Source: Verrucomicrobiales bacterium (GTDB lineage Bacteria > Verrucomicrobiota > Verrucomicrobiia > Limisphaerales > UBA9464). Taken from it: DNA of 64,000 bases. The stretch lies in contig JAIYBC010000041.1 in the NCBI GenBank assembly GCA_027488845.1, positions 62,001 to 126,000 of the forward strand. The letters are read 5' to 3'. Both the position numbers and the translations under genes were made by a program. Position 1 is the stretch's first letter. The number at the start of each line of letters is the position of its first letter. Of this stretch, positions 1 through 8,304 are shown one piece after another. The notes under the pieces were generated by a model. That model did no database searches, was not told the origin of the DNA, and saw only the letters and a list, made by a program, of their open reading frames with translations.

Positions 1-1
1 G

Positions 2-2662
2 CTACAGAGATTTCGACACGAGCATGTAGGGGCCGTATCGCCGAAGGACCTGATCCAGGGGAGTCAGGTTGTCCACGCGCTCATGGCGCATGGCCTCGCT
101 CAAGCGGCGGGAAAAGGCGGAACGAAGGTCACCGGAATCCACGGCATCCCCGACGATCTGAGGGATCAGCTTCGAGGAGATCAGACCTCGGACAGGCCAC
201 GCGGATGCGAGGACATTCTGAGCCCCGGCGGTGAAGACCGCCCGTTGGAGACCGTAGATTCCCTCGAGTGTCTCGAACTCCCCGAGGCCGGTGGAACAGC
301 CATTCAGGATCACCAGCCAGGTGTCCTTGAGATCCATGGATTCCAGGTCGCCTGCGGTCAGGTAGCCTTCCGGGTATGGTTCTGTCTCCGCCCCTTGGAC
401 CGGAATCTCCATCCAGATCCCGCTCAGACGCGGCTTGGTATCCACCAAGGCTCGCACCTTCGAGTTCGCACCGCTGGCGACGAGGTAGCTGTTGCGCATC
501 GACCACCGGATGGCCTCCCGATCCCCTGGCGCGGATGCTTGAGGGGAAACAGACGGAAACCAGTTCCCGTGCGTGGCAAAGTGGAGGATTCCAGGCGAAC
601 GGGTGGAAAGGACGGCCTTCCTGGTGAAAGCCAAGCCGGTCGAGGAATGCGTCTCCCAGCCCCGCTGGGCGAGGGTACGCTGGAGGTCCTTCGCTTCCTC
701 ACCCGTCAACGGAATCGGATCCCACGGCTTTTCTTCCAACCTTCCGCCGGGGGGTACCCAGTTGAAATCCGCATTGGAGAACGACGAGGCGGTCTTCCGC
801 CGAAGAGGTCCTGAAGTGGTATCCAGGGCTTGGGCGATGGACGGGATGTACCGGAATGAGAAGACCTCACCCAGCAGGAAGTCTTCCCGGGCGAAGCTGC
901 CGAAGGAAATCGTCCCCAACGGCCCCACGGGACACAGGACGATGTTGGTGGTTTTTGCAGGGAGGTGTCGGGCGACTGGATCCCACAGGCACTTGCGCAA
1001 GGAGCGGGATGTTTCCAAGAGGTCCGAGGCGGAAATCTTATTCGTCCGAAGCCCCTCTGAGTACCTCAGGACACGCTTGGGAATCTCGGAGTTCTCAGGC
1101 AGTTCGATGAGTCTCGGGTGTTCTCCCGGAAGGTAGAGAATCGCTGCGAGGCGAATCGGGGAGTTCGATTGTGTGGTGACTTCCGGAAAGTCGATGAAGT
1201 CGACGAGGGCACTGTTGGCGGGAAGTCTCTTCGAGATATCGCCGACCGAGAGCGCCAGTTGGCGACGCGCCCGTCCCAAGGCGTACCCCTGTTCTCGAAG
1301 GGATTTCTCCAGGTCGAGTTCCTCAGGCGATTGTCCGATGGGAGACTCTCCACTCCGCATCCGGAAGCGATTGGAGACCAACCGCTGCCGTACGGATTCG
1401 GTCCATTTCTGTGCGTTTGTTGCGGCCTTCGGATCGGAGCCGGCTTGAGCGAGGTCCTTCTGTTCCGCGGCCCACGCGGCGGCCAAGCCCTTCATTCGAA
1501 GCGAGGCGATTGCGAGACCGGCTGGACCTGAGCGATCCAAGGCAGCCGGTACCAGCATGGAGTCCATCCGGCGTATCCGATATCGAAGAAGCGCCTCGTC
1601 TTCGGAAACGAAGGTCTCCTCGATCAGTTGTCGTTCCGCCTGATGCAATTGGAGGTTCCACTGGGCTGCCTCCGCCTTCCGACCACTCCAGAAGCTGAAC
1701 AACGTCAGATGTCGAAGTGCCGACAGAACCTCCAAGTGGGTTGGGCCGAACGATTCACGCAGGACCGGAAGTGCGGTCTCGAGCTGGACGATCCCGTTGG
1801 AGTGGGCGCCGAGGATGCCATTCAGTTCCCCGAGTTGGCGTAAGCTGGAAGCGATGTCGGGATGACCCGGGCGAAGGAGTGCCACCCGCATCTCCAGCGC
1901 CGACTCGGCCAAGCGAAGGGCCGTTTCGGGTGCCCGCATCATCCGAGCGCTCCGACTCATGAGATGCAGCAACTCGGCCTTCTCGATCAGACGGCCATGT
2001 GGATTCCGTTCATGGAAGTCCCCAATTTCCCCCAGCAGGGTGGATGCGCGGTTCAACGCCTCGGAGCCTTGGGAATTGAGGTCGAGATACGCCTCGGCAA
2101 TCAGGCTTCGAAACCGAATCGCATCCGAGGGCTTCAGCCGCATCGAGTTGAAGTTGGGCTGGGAAAGCGTCTCGAGGACTTTGGAAGGATCTCCGGCGGT
2201 GAGCTGACCTCGGGCGATGTCCTCCGAGAGTCGAACCGATATCTCCTCCAGAGGTTCCGGCAATCGGCTGAAGAGGGAGGTCGCCTCCTCCAGGAATCGT
2301 GCAGCGGCTTCAACCCGCTTGAAGTCGATGAGCATCCGAGCGCGATGCTCCAGGGCGCTGATCCGAACCGCGTTCGTGGGGCCGACGTGCAGGTCGCAGA
2401 GCGCGAGAATGACCGCAGAACGCATCAGGACGTCGTCCGGGTCCTCCCGTCCAAGCCGCGCTGGAAGCTCGGCCAAGGCCTGACGCAGGCAGTTTTCGAC
2501 TCCCTTCGGATCCTTCTGCCCGGCCGCCTGAATCACCTCCTGCTCCAGCGCGGCACCCCATGTCTCGGGGTTGGCCGAGATGGCCTCAGCTCCCCAGGCA
2601 CGAAGGAAGTGCAGCAGCACCAGGATTCCGAACCGGAGGCGTTTCGGAATCGGCAGGTTCAT
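2..2662 (-). CDS. CHAT-domain protease with TPR-like helical repeats
   Basis: The protein has 886 aa if started at the ATG whose first base is 2662. A longer open frame exists upstream, but this start gives a hydrophobic N-terminus (about residues 10-25, FGILVLLHFL) that looks like a signal or anchor segment, and its ATGA overlaps the stop of the upstream gene. Residues about 60-400 are helical with TPR-like 34-residue periodicity. The C-terminal 300 residues are a CHAT caspase-like domain: the catalytic His is in FATHG (H698) and the Cys in NGCSTG (C789). CHAT proteases are peptidase clan CD relatives used in bacterial regulated proteolysis and in gasdermin- and CRISPR-linked defence. The substrate is unknown here. 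It is the last gene of a three-gene operon with two uncharacterised proteins, which may be its regulator or partner. The family call is secure; the role is not. Confidence 0.93.
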   Translation of the reverse strand: MNLPIPKRLRFGILVLLHFLRAWGAEAISANPETWGAALEQEVIQAAGQKDPKGVENCLRQALAELPARLGREDPDDVLMRSAVILALCDLHVGPTNAVRISALEHRARMLIDFKRVEAAARFLEEATSLFSRLPEPLEEISVRLSEDIARGQLTAGDPSKVLETLSQPNFNSMRLKPSDAIRFRSLIAEAYLDLNSQGSEALNRASTLLGEIGDFHERNPHGRLIEKAELLHLMSRSARMMRAPETALRLAESALEMRVALLRPGHPDIASSLRQLGELNGILGAHSNGIVQLETALPVLRESFGPTHLEVLSALRHLTLFSFWSGRKAEAAQWNLQLHQAERQLIEETFVSEDEALLRYRIRRMDSMLVPAALDRSGPAGLAIASLRMKGLAAAWAAEQKDLAQAGSDPKAATNAQKWTESVRQRLVSNRFRMRSGESPIGQSPEELDLEKSLREQGYALGRARRQLALSVGDISKRLPANSALVDFIDFPEVTTQSNSPIRLAAILYLPGEHPRLIELPENSEIPKRVLRYSEGLRTNKISASDLLETSRSLRKCLWDPVARHLPAKTTNIVLCPVGPLGTISFGSFAREDFLLGEVFSFRYIPSIAQALDTTSGPLRRKTASSFSNADFNWVPPGGRLEEKPWDPIPLTGEEAKDLQRTLAQRGWETHSSTGLAFTRKAVLSTRSPGILHFATHGNWFPSVSPQASAPGDREAIRWSMRNSYLVASGANSKVRALVDTKPRLSGIWMEIPVQGAETEPYPEGYLTAGDLESMDLKDTWLVILNGCSTGLGEFETLEGIYGLQRAVFTAGAQNVLASAWPVRGLISSKLIPQIVGDAVDSGDLRSAFSRRLSEAMRHERVDNLTPLDQVLRRYGPYMLVSKSL

Positions 2663-4047
2663 GGCGTTCCAAACACTAGGGAAACGGTCCCGGTCTGGCC
2701 TCCTGAGGAGAGCTCCAGTTCGACCGAGATCCATTCGAGGTCCGGAAGCTGTGCCTTCTGCAGTTCGACGAGGTTCCTGGTTCGAATCCGGACCAATGCA
2801 CTGCCACCGACATCCACCCCGGTGCGGGTCTTGCCCTGAACCGTGGGGCGCCCAATCCACAACCGCCCTCCAGAAGCGGCGCTGTTGGTCAGGACGCCGG
2901 TGAGGTCGATGCGGTCGCCTGCCTGTGTCGCCAGCCGAATGGTGCCCCGACGGAGGTCCATCGAGGCCTCCAGTTCCTTCGGTAGATCCTTAAGAAAAGT
3001 CGGAGCCGTCGTGGGACCCGAACGAAGGCCGTCATTGACCAGGGATGCCACCACAAGCGTCCCGGATTCGCCGCGCTTGAGGGCAACCACGGCAATCCCG
3101 ACGGAGAGAAGGAAGGCCAAGGCGACGGCGGCGTACTGGACGCCTGGAAAGAGGTCTCTCCATCCGAAACCCATCTGCTCGACCGAACGCTTCCGCGGTT
3201 CAACGACTAGGTCCCGAACGAGGTTGGAAAGGTTCTCGTCGTGGGTCTGGGCGTTGGCGAAGGCCTCGGCTTCGGCCTCGAGGTCGCCTCCTTCGTCGTC
3301 ACGCTCCTCGCGCCGGGAATCTGGGGAACCCTTGTCCACGTCCCCGCCACTCTTCGAATCCGGCTTCCTTCTGTCACCAGAACAATACTGCTCGCGACGC
3401 GCTCCCGTTCGGCAATCCAGGGCGCTTTCCAATTCCTTCTCCGTGAACTCGCACCGCTTCAGGAAACACAGCCCACAGCCGCTCCAGCAGTGCTGTTTCC
3501 AACTGGGATGGTGATCCCGTTCCTTGAGCCAACACGGGACGATCTTGGCTCCCGCTGAGGCCGTGGGCACGTAGACGGACCATCTCGGAAGGCCCGCCTG
3601 CCTGTCCCGATACGACTTCTCCGTTTCCGCGAGCGAATGGGCACTCCTAAAGAGCCGCGGAGGAAGCCGCATCCAATGACGAAGCATCCGGTTCGCCTTC
3701 TTGGCGGCCAGGTCTTTGCGGATGAACTCGGTGAACTGCACCCAGCTGCTCGCGGTTCTGCCGTCGGCAGGAAGTCTCTGGTTGAAGGCCTCGATGAAGT
3801 TGCCCAATGGAGCAATCACCTTCGAACGCTCCACGGAGAGCCCGGCCCGCTTGTTGAACTGGTAGCAGAACGAGAGCGCCTGTTTCAGCGCCGTCCTCAC
3901 CTCGTCTCGTCGAACCCGCTCCACCAGTGCGACGACCGCCTCATCCGTCGTCTGCATTCTCCGTGAAGGGGCTCGAAGCACGGCGTCGAGAATCAGGCTC
4001 AGATCCTTCTGGAAGCGTCCGCCCTTCTCGGAGGCTGATGGGTTCAC
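2659..4047 (-). CDS. Single-pass membrane protein of unknown function, CHAT partner
   Basis: A 462-aa protein with no family I recognise. The N-terminal 140 residues are helical. A cysteine cluster (C172, C187, C191, C194, C199) could bind metal. An acidic, charged linker follows (about 220-255), then a helical motif at 250-285, one clear transmembrane helix at about 305-323 (AAVALAFLLSVGIAVVAL) and a beta-rich C-terminal domain of about 130 residues. The 250-285 segment resembles residues 14-51 of the small protein encoded just upstream. The stop overlaps the start of the CHAT gene as ATGA, so the two are probably translationally coupled. The layout (soluble N-terminus, one TM, outer beta domain) resembles membrane-bound regulators such as anti-sigma factors, but no anti-sigma motif is visible. 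Confidence 0.85.
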   Translation of the reverse strand: MNPSASEKGGRFQKDLSLILDAVLRAPSRRMQTTDEAVVALVERVRRDEVRTALKQALSFCYQFNKRAGLSVERSKVIAPLGNFIEAFNQRLPADGRTASSWVQFTEFIRKDLAAKKANRMLRHWMRLPPRLFRSAHSLAETEKSYRDRQAGLPRWSVYVPTASAGAKIVPCWLKERDHHPSWKQHCWSGCGLCFLKRCEFTEKELESALDCRTGARREQYCSGDRRKPDSKSGGDVDKGSPDSRREERDDEGGDLEAEAEAFANAQTHDENLSNLVRDLVVEPRKRSVEQMGFGWRDLFPGVQYAAVALAFLLSVGIAVVALKRGESGTLVVASLVNDGLRSGPTTAPTFLKDLPKELEASMDLRRGTIRLATQAGDRIDLTGVLTNSAASGGRLWIGRPTVQGKTRTGVDVGGSALVRIRTRNLVELQKAQLPDLEWISVELELSSGGQTGTVSLVFGTP

Positions 4048-4059
4048 GGGATCAATTGC

Positions 4060-4302
4060 CTACTCCCGATCCCCCTTGGAGGTCGAGGCATTGCTTCTCG
4101 AATCGCCTCCGGACAACCGGCGCCTGAGTCGGGAGATCCAGGTTTCCTGTTCCGGCGCCTTGAGGGTCATCAGAAGCCGAACGGTCTCCGGCAGGTTCCT
4201 TTCCGAGAGCATTTCTTCGGCGAAGGCATCGGCTTCCTTCTTCAGGTCCTCGCCCGAGTCATCGCGGCATGGGTGGGTGTTTCGGTTCTGTGAATGGGGC
4301 AT
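4060..4302 (-). CDS. Small charged protein, first gene of CHAT operon
   Basis: An 80-aa protein, highly charged and predicted helical, with no transmembrane segment. The ATG is preceded by a good ribosome site (AAAGGAG, about 8 bases upstream), which supports both the start and the gene. Residues 14-51 share a pattern with residues 250-285 of the next gene: DD-x-G-x-DL, then EA-x-AFA, then NL and VR-x-L. The intergenic gap to that gene is 12 bases, so this is the likely promoter-proximal member of the three-gene CHAT operon. No function can be assigned; a small partner or decoy of the membrane protein is a guess. Confidence 0.7.
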   Translation of the reverse strand: MPHSQNRNTHPCRDDSGEDLKKEADAFAEEMLSERNLPETVRLLMTLKAPEQETWISRLRRRLSGGDSRSNASTSKGDRE

Positions 4303-4776
4303 TTGGAGACTCCTTTCCCCTCCAATCGCCTCGATGAACTCCAGTGCTCCATGTCTGGGAACATTCGTTCCATCGGAACGCCCGACTGGGAGTCAAACGC
4401 GAATGCGCCCAGCGGCTTCGGAATCTCTTGCTGGATCGTTATGAGTCTCCTGAAACCTCTGGTGATCAGGGAATAGCGACGGGCGGATATCCATCAGGTT
4501 GGCCCCACGCCTTCCCGTGGCCGACACCCGAAACGTAGGGTGTGCGGCGCATGAAGAACTGCATCGCAGCTCCCAGTGCGCCGGACGGGAACTCCCGCAA
4601 CCGGCGCTTCGTCCGGCCCTGTGTCCAGCCTCACCCCTCGGTGGGCGACACGCTCCGGATCCACTCCAACGCACTCCGTTTTGCTGAGCGCCTTCTCGGC
4701 CTCCGCAAGACCGGTAGCCAGGAACCGTCCCGGTATCAATCCAACTAAAGCCAATCACCCCTAACTCCCCAACTCC
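4303..4776. other. Divergent intergenic region, 474 bp
   Basis: This region separates the CHAT operon (leftward) from two small HTH-like genes (rightward), so it should hold both promoters. A short plus-strand open frame (ATG at 4551, stop at 4748, 65 codons) is possible but has no ribosome site and no recognisable sequence, so I do not call it a gene. Confidence 0.5.
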
Positions 4777-5064
4777 ATGAAGGATAACAGCGACTCAGAG
4801 AGCGTTCCCATTCCGGCGCGTATCAACGCAACGATGGTGGCAGCGCTTCTCGGCATGAAACCCGAAGACCTGTCGATTCCTGCGGTGAAGAAGCTGGTTC
4901 CGCCGCTCAACGACATCGGGCCTGGAATCGTCCGCTACTGGTCCACGGCCGAAGTCCTCGCCATCGGTGAAGACTCCAGGAAGCTGCGCCAGATTACCCA
5001 GGTCATTTATCAGTACTGGAAGGCCCGCTCCGCTGCGAAGCGCACGAAAGTCTCCAGCAGCTGA
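4777..5064 (+). CDS. Small HTH-like protein, tandem paralogue A
   Basis: A 95-aa protein. The central part runs from an IPAR motif (17-20) through ATMVAALLGMKPEDL, a conserved IPAV-K and a PPL segment, to YWS-x-AEVLAI and SRKL. The order helix, turn, helix, then a strand-like YWS followed by a further helix, is the pattern of excisionase/MerR-type winged helix-turn-helix proteins, so DNA binding is a reasonable inference. The next gene (5143-5433) encodes a clear paralogue with the same IPAR, LLG-x-KP-x-DL, IPAV-K and YW landmarks. No strong ribosome site is visible. A hairpin follows the stop. Confidence 0.75.
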   Translation: MKDNSDSESVPIPARINATMVAALLGMKPEDLSIPAVKKLVPPLNDIGPGIVRYWSTAEVLAIGEDSRKLRQITQVIYQYWKARSAAKRTKVSSS

Positions 5065-5080
5065 TTCGTAACCCCTCCAA

Positions 5081-5105
5081 CCCCGGGGTCCATTGGGCCC
5101 CGGGG
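5081..5105 (+). terminator. GC-rich hairpin between paralogues
   Basis: CCCCGGGGTCC and GGGCCCCGGGG pair over 11 positions (one G-U) around a 3-base loop, 17 bases after the stop of paralogue A. There is no T-tract, so it may be an attenuator or mRNA-stabilising hairpin rather than a full intrinsic terminator. Confidence 0.45.
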
Positions 5106-5142
5106 CCTTCCAAACGAACGAACGTCCGCAACACGAAGTCCC

Positions 5143-5433
5143 ATGAATCCTCAGTTCAAGCCCTTCAACAAAATCCGTATTCCCGCACGCCTGTACATCG
5201 AGCAGACGGCGACCCTCCTTGGCGTCAAACCCCACGACCTCGAGATCCCCGCCGTCCGGAAAATCATTCCTCCCCTCATCCAGGAGAAGAACGCGGTGAA
5301 ATACTGGGCCCGCGTGGACCTCGAAGCCATCTGGTACGATCGCCGCAAGCTGATGCTGATCAGCCTCGCCATCTGTGCCCACTGGCATAACGAGAACCAC
5401 GGCTCCGACGAGGAAATGTCCCTCGCAGAGTAA
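5143..5433 (+). CDS. Small HTH-like protein, tandem paralogue B
   Basis: A 96-aa protein paralogous to the one encoded at 4777-5064. It shares IPAR, TLLGVKPHDL, IPAVRKI, a PPL segment and KYWARVDLEAI, then RRKL. The layout suggests an excisionase/MerR-like winged HTH of the minimal type. The two paralogues have diverged to roughly 40% identity by eye while keeping length and landmarks, which argues that both are expressed and selected. The C-terminus is short and acidic. Target and partner are unknown; a heterodimeric DNA-binding pair is one possibility. Confidence 0.75.
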   Translation: MNPQFKPFNKIRIPARLYIEQTATLLGVKPHDLEIPAVRKIIPPLIQEKNAVKYWARVDLEAIWYDRRKLMLISLAICAHWHNENHGSDEEMSLAE

Positions 5434-5463
5434 TCGGAGGGTCCGGTCCACCGGTGGTCCACC

Positions 5464-5500
5464 AAGGCCCCAGGGAGCTTCGACTCTTTGGGGCCTCTTC
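5464..5500 (+). terminator. Intrinsic-terminator-like hairpin after paralogue B
   Basis: AGGCCCCA (5465-5472) pairs perfectly with TGGGGCCT (5489-5496), followed by CTTCGTT, about 30 bases after the stop at 5433. The T-tract is weak and the loop is 16 bases. Confidence 0.5.
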
Positions 5501-5554
5501 GTTACGATCCAACGCTTCTGGGGCTCCGTCCTCCGCAACGACCGCTGAAACCAT

Positions 5555-5707
5555 TGGACCGATCCCAATCTCATCCGCCTCAGCCGCCAGAAGTTCGCTC
5601 ACCCCAGCCAGCAAATCGCCGTCGAGGAATTTCTACCGGCCATTAAAGAACCCATCAGCCGCATCGAACGCCTAGGCGCCGCCGGCACCGTTCAACCGCC
5701 CGGGTGA
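5555..5707 (+). pseudogene. Remnant of IS110/IS1111-type transposase
   Basis: A roughly 50-codon open stretch with a stop just upstream (in frame) and no start reads LIRLSRQKFAHPSQQIAVEE, then FLPAI and ISRIERL. This resembles the segment of IS110-family transposases between the RuvC-like DEDD domain and the C-terminal domain (F-x-HPAQQ, then a helix ending in R-x-ERLE). The rest of the transposase is missing on both sides, so this is a decayed insertion. A short in-frame tail just beyond it (about 5760-5822, ending LTTLKFN and stop) may be another gene fragment. The family match is from memory, not from a search. Confidence 0.45.
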
Positions 5708-5819
5708 AAATGGGTCGGACCCGATAAGGCATGGTTCTATCGCGGGTTTAATGTCTCCTTTTGGATTACGTGCTGGCGGTGGAACTCATTGAAGGATACC
5801 TCACGACATTGAAATTCAA

Positions 5820-6530
5820 CTAGGTCTTGGATCCGTCGTATTCCTGATAGAAATCGGGGAAATTCTTTTTGGCGCAATTGGGGCAGAACCCGTGGCTGAA
5901 GATGACGTCGGAATGAGCAGTGATGTAGTTTTCGACGCTTTGCCAGTAATCACCATCATTCCGGACGGATTTGCAGAAGCAGCAGATCGGCAGGAGTCCG
6001 TTGAGCGTCTTGAGGTTTTCGGCGGCCGCCGCCAACTCTTGGGAAACCCGACGCAACTCCAATTGGGTGACAACCAGACTCGCGAGATGCTTCAGTGCTG
6101 AGGCCTTCTCCGGACTCAAACTGTGTGGGGTTCGGTCGATGACACAGAGGGAACCCAGTGCATTGCCATCCGGTGCGATTAGCGGTGCTCCGGCATAAAA
6201 TCGGATGTTGGGGCTGCCGGTCACCAAAGGGTTGTCCGAGAAGCGTTTGTCCGCCAAGGCGTCTTCCACAACCATCAGCGAACTTTGGAAGACGACATGG
6301 GCGCAGAACGAATGGTCGCGTGACGTCTCGTTGGCTTCGATCCCGACCTTCGACTTGAACCACTGGCGTTCGCTATCCACCAAGGAGACCAAGGCGATTG
6401 GGCATTCACAGATGAAAGAGGCCAGCGCCGTGATGGCGTCATAGGACTGCTCGGGTGCGGTATCCAAAACCCGGTAATGTTGCAGGGCCTTGATTCTGGC
6501 GTCTTCGTTGCTGGGTTTCGGAGGCTTCAT
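5820..6530 (-). CDS. GAF-domain sensor protein with C-terminal Cys motif
   Basis: A 236-aa protein. Residues about 10-165 form a GAF domain: VLDTAPEQSYDAITALAS at the N-terminus, SLVDSERQWFKS, RFYAGAPL and LGSLCVID are typical of bacterial GAF modules. The last 55 residues carry a motif that often follows GAF, PAS or REC domains in sensor proteins: LLPICCFCK, then DYW-x-S-x-E-x-YI, then FSHGFCPNC. The paired cysteines suggest a metal-binding or redox appendage. There is no kinase, cyclase or HTH output domain, so it is a single-input adaptor. It is transcribed alone. Confidence 0.88.
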   Translation of the reverse strand: MKPPKPSNEDARIKALQHYRVLDTAPEQSYDAITALASFICECPIALVSLVDSERQWFKSKVGIEANETSRDHSFCAHVVFQSSLMVVEDALADKRFSDNPLVTGSPNIRFYAGAPLIAPDGNALGSLCVIDRTPHSLSPEKASALKHLASLVVTQLELRRVSQELAAAAENLKTLNGLLPICCFCKSVRNDGDYWQSVENYITAHSDVIFSHGFCPNCAKKNFPDFYQEYDGSKT

Positions 6531-7156
6531 TGTGGTGTGAGGACTTGCTAACTTCGGGACCGCAGTTCCGCTCCGGCAGATAGTTCTTTTGAAACCAACC
6601 GATTGTTGGGCAAGAAACTAGTTGCTTCGTTCGGTTGGAGATCCAGCTTGGGAATCGATCGCAGATTCACGTTTGGCCGAACTCGCGGTCATATTATCTT
6701 CCGGGCAACGTTTTCTCCTGAAAGACTGATCCAGTTGGTAATCCTGCGGAAGTGCCCGCGCAAATCTGAGGGGTCGGCTGCCGCCGACTTCATGCAGTCC
6801 TTCCGACTGTCGGAGGTACTTGCAGCCGGCGTCCCCAAGACATCGGGAGTCAGAGACCCGGCCTTGAGTTTCAACTCGTAACGGCCCGTTGATCGCAGAT
6901 CCGTGGCGCTTGACTGTGCCGGAGCCGCCGCCGCGCTTCGTCCCGGACTCTTCAGCGCGGCAAGTCGGCTTTGACCCTCCTTTTAACTGACGGTGTAGTA
7001 CAAAAGCCAAAACGTCCCGCCGGAGCCCTCCGACTTTTCAAGGCCCTCGCAATTCCGCTCCATTGAAGGAGTCGACGATTCCTCACTGAACGGAGGAATC
7101 CCAGATTGACCTGGACCCGACGCCGCCGATTCCCGGCAGCATTGGGTGAGCGGGAT
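6531..7156. other. Gene-free region, about 625 bp
   Basis: No convincing gene. Open frames exist on both strands (the longest at 6618-7010, minus), but they lack recognisable protein character. The part from about 6770 to 6960 has short dyads (for example TCCGACTGTCGGA at 6796-6808) and looks like a dispersed non-coding repeat; I cannot test copy number from one window. Confidence 0.4.
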
Positions 7157-7624
7157 TTACCTTCTCCCGGGGGTCGCTTCTTCCATCGAAGTCGAATCCT
7201 TCTCCTGCACCAAGCAGATCAGAGCCTCCAGTAGGTCGATGTTTCCGGGCTGGTAGATCAGGCCGGTTTTCAGAGCACGAATCGCCCAATCCGGATGGTG
7301 GGCCGAAGCCACGCACACGGATGCCAGCAAGAGCCAACCGGCAGGATCGCCCGGTTCCCTCGCGGTCAGCCGGGTGCCGAGGCGGACGGCCTCGATGCCT
7401 TGGCCCAAGTCCCGCGCAATCTGCACCCGGTACCAGAGCACCTTCGGTTCGTCCGAATCCTTCCGATCCCCAAGTTCCTCGAGTGCGGCCTGAGGGCATC
7501 CCAGTTCCAGCCAGCCCTCGACCGCCCGGAGCGTGAAGTCAGTGTCGACCGTGATGGACTCGGCCTTGGAGCAGGGTATCGACATGCTCGGCGGCAACAG
7601 GGGTTTGGTTCTCATGGAACTCAT
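7157..7624 (-). CDS. Small TPR-like protein
   Basis: A 155-aa, all-helical protein. Three consecutive segments carry TPR spacing and signature residues: AVEGWLELGCPQAALEEL, then LWYRVQIARDLGQGIEAV and AGWLLLASVCVAS with AIRALKTGLIYQPGN. It has no signal peptide or membrane helix. An alternative in-frame ATG lies nine bases downstream of the chosen start. The chosen ATG overlaps the stop of a possible upstream small gene as ATGA. Probably a protein-interaction module; no partner is evident. Confidence 0.7.
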   Translation of the reverse strand: MSSMRTKPLLPPSMSIPCSKAESITVDTDFTLRAVEGWLELGCPQAALEELGDRKDSDEPKVLWYRVQIARDLGQGIEAVRLGTRLTAREPGDPAGWLLLASVCVASAHHPDWAIRALKTGLIYQPGNIDLLEALICLVQEKDSTSMEEATPGRR

Positions 7625-7878
7625 CTTGCCTGAGGCGGTCGGACATCCCCTGTCGCAGGCCCGAATCGATCGACGGTTTCGATCATCGAGGCAAGCCCTT
7701 GGAGATCAGAATCCGTGGCCCACTTCCGGACTACCTTGGGTGGACTCTCGGGGGACCTGGAGGTCACTTCTTCGAACCGTTCGGCTGGAGCGGACGACGG
7801 CCATTCGCCCGGGGCACAGCGGCCTCTGGCGTCTCCATTCTCCTCCGGGCCCTGAATCCCTTCCTCCGTCGCAAGCAT
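7621..7878 (-). CDS. Possible small gene coupled to TPR-like gene
   Basis: An 85-codon frame whose stop forms an ATGA overlap with the start of the TPR-like gene, the main reason for listing it. The C-terminal half (for example KWATDSDLQGLASMIETVD) has protein-like composition; the N-terminal half is low complexity. There is no clear ribosome site. Open frame continues upstream, so the start is uncertain. Confidence 0.3.
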   Translation of the reverse strand: MLATEEGIQGPEENGDARGRCAPGEWPSSAPAERFEEVTSRSPESPPKVVRKWATDSDLQGLASMIETVDRFGPATGDVRPPQAR

Positions 7879-8304
7879 CTGAATCCTAGGACCCGGGCAC
7901 CACTCCCAGACCACCCTCCTTGGACCTGTGGACCACCTTTCGACCACCGGGAAGGCATGGCCCATTGGCCCTCGGGCCAAAGGGCTGTGTCGTCCAACCG
8001 GGGGGGGCGGTCGGGGGGAGGAATCCGGGCCCTTCCACTCCCGGCATCAAGGTGTTCTCGGGGGGGCCTTGCGGCCCGCTGACGCTCCCCCTGCGCTCCA
8101 CCTTGACCCCTCCGTTCCCGGGCCCGGTCACGTCTCCCATCCGGGAAACGTGAGGCGGTCGGTCCGGGGCCGGACCGGCTGAAGGCCAAGTCGCTTCCAA
8201 GTGGAGGGGGAGGAGTGCCGGGAACGGGCAAAACTCCTCCCCCTCCACCGGAAGCCACTTTTCCGAGGGGAGAGGCGGGAGGGCAAACAACAAAGGAAAA
8301 ACCC
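7879..8304. other. G-rich gene-free region before plasmid-type gene
   Basis: No gene seen. The plus strand carries an unusual set of long G-runs: G8 at 8000-8007, G6 at about 8013-8018 and G7 at 8060-8066. A large hairpin sits at 8194-8254, just before the gene at 8305. Confidence 0.5.
8194..8254 (+). repeat. Long perfect inverted repeat in leader of gene at 8305
   Basis: GTGGAGGGGGAGGAGT (8201-8216) is an exact reverse complement of 8233-8248, with a 16-base loop. Flanking CTTCC (8194-8198) and GGAAG (8250-8254) extend the stem across a small internal loop to about 21 pairs. The structure ends about 50 bases before the ATG at 8305, so it could be an attenuator, an RNA-stability element or a protein-binding site. 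Confidence 0.7.

Noticed and set aside
4551-4748. Possible 65-aa plus-strand gene
   Set aside because: No ribosome site, no recognisable family; lies in a divergent promoter region.
6618-7010. 130-codon minus-strand frame
   Set aside because: Low-complexity, arginine- and glycine-rich product with no protein landmarks; competing frames on both strands.
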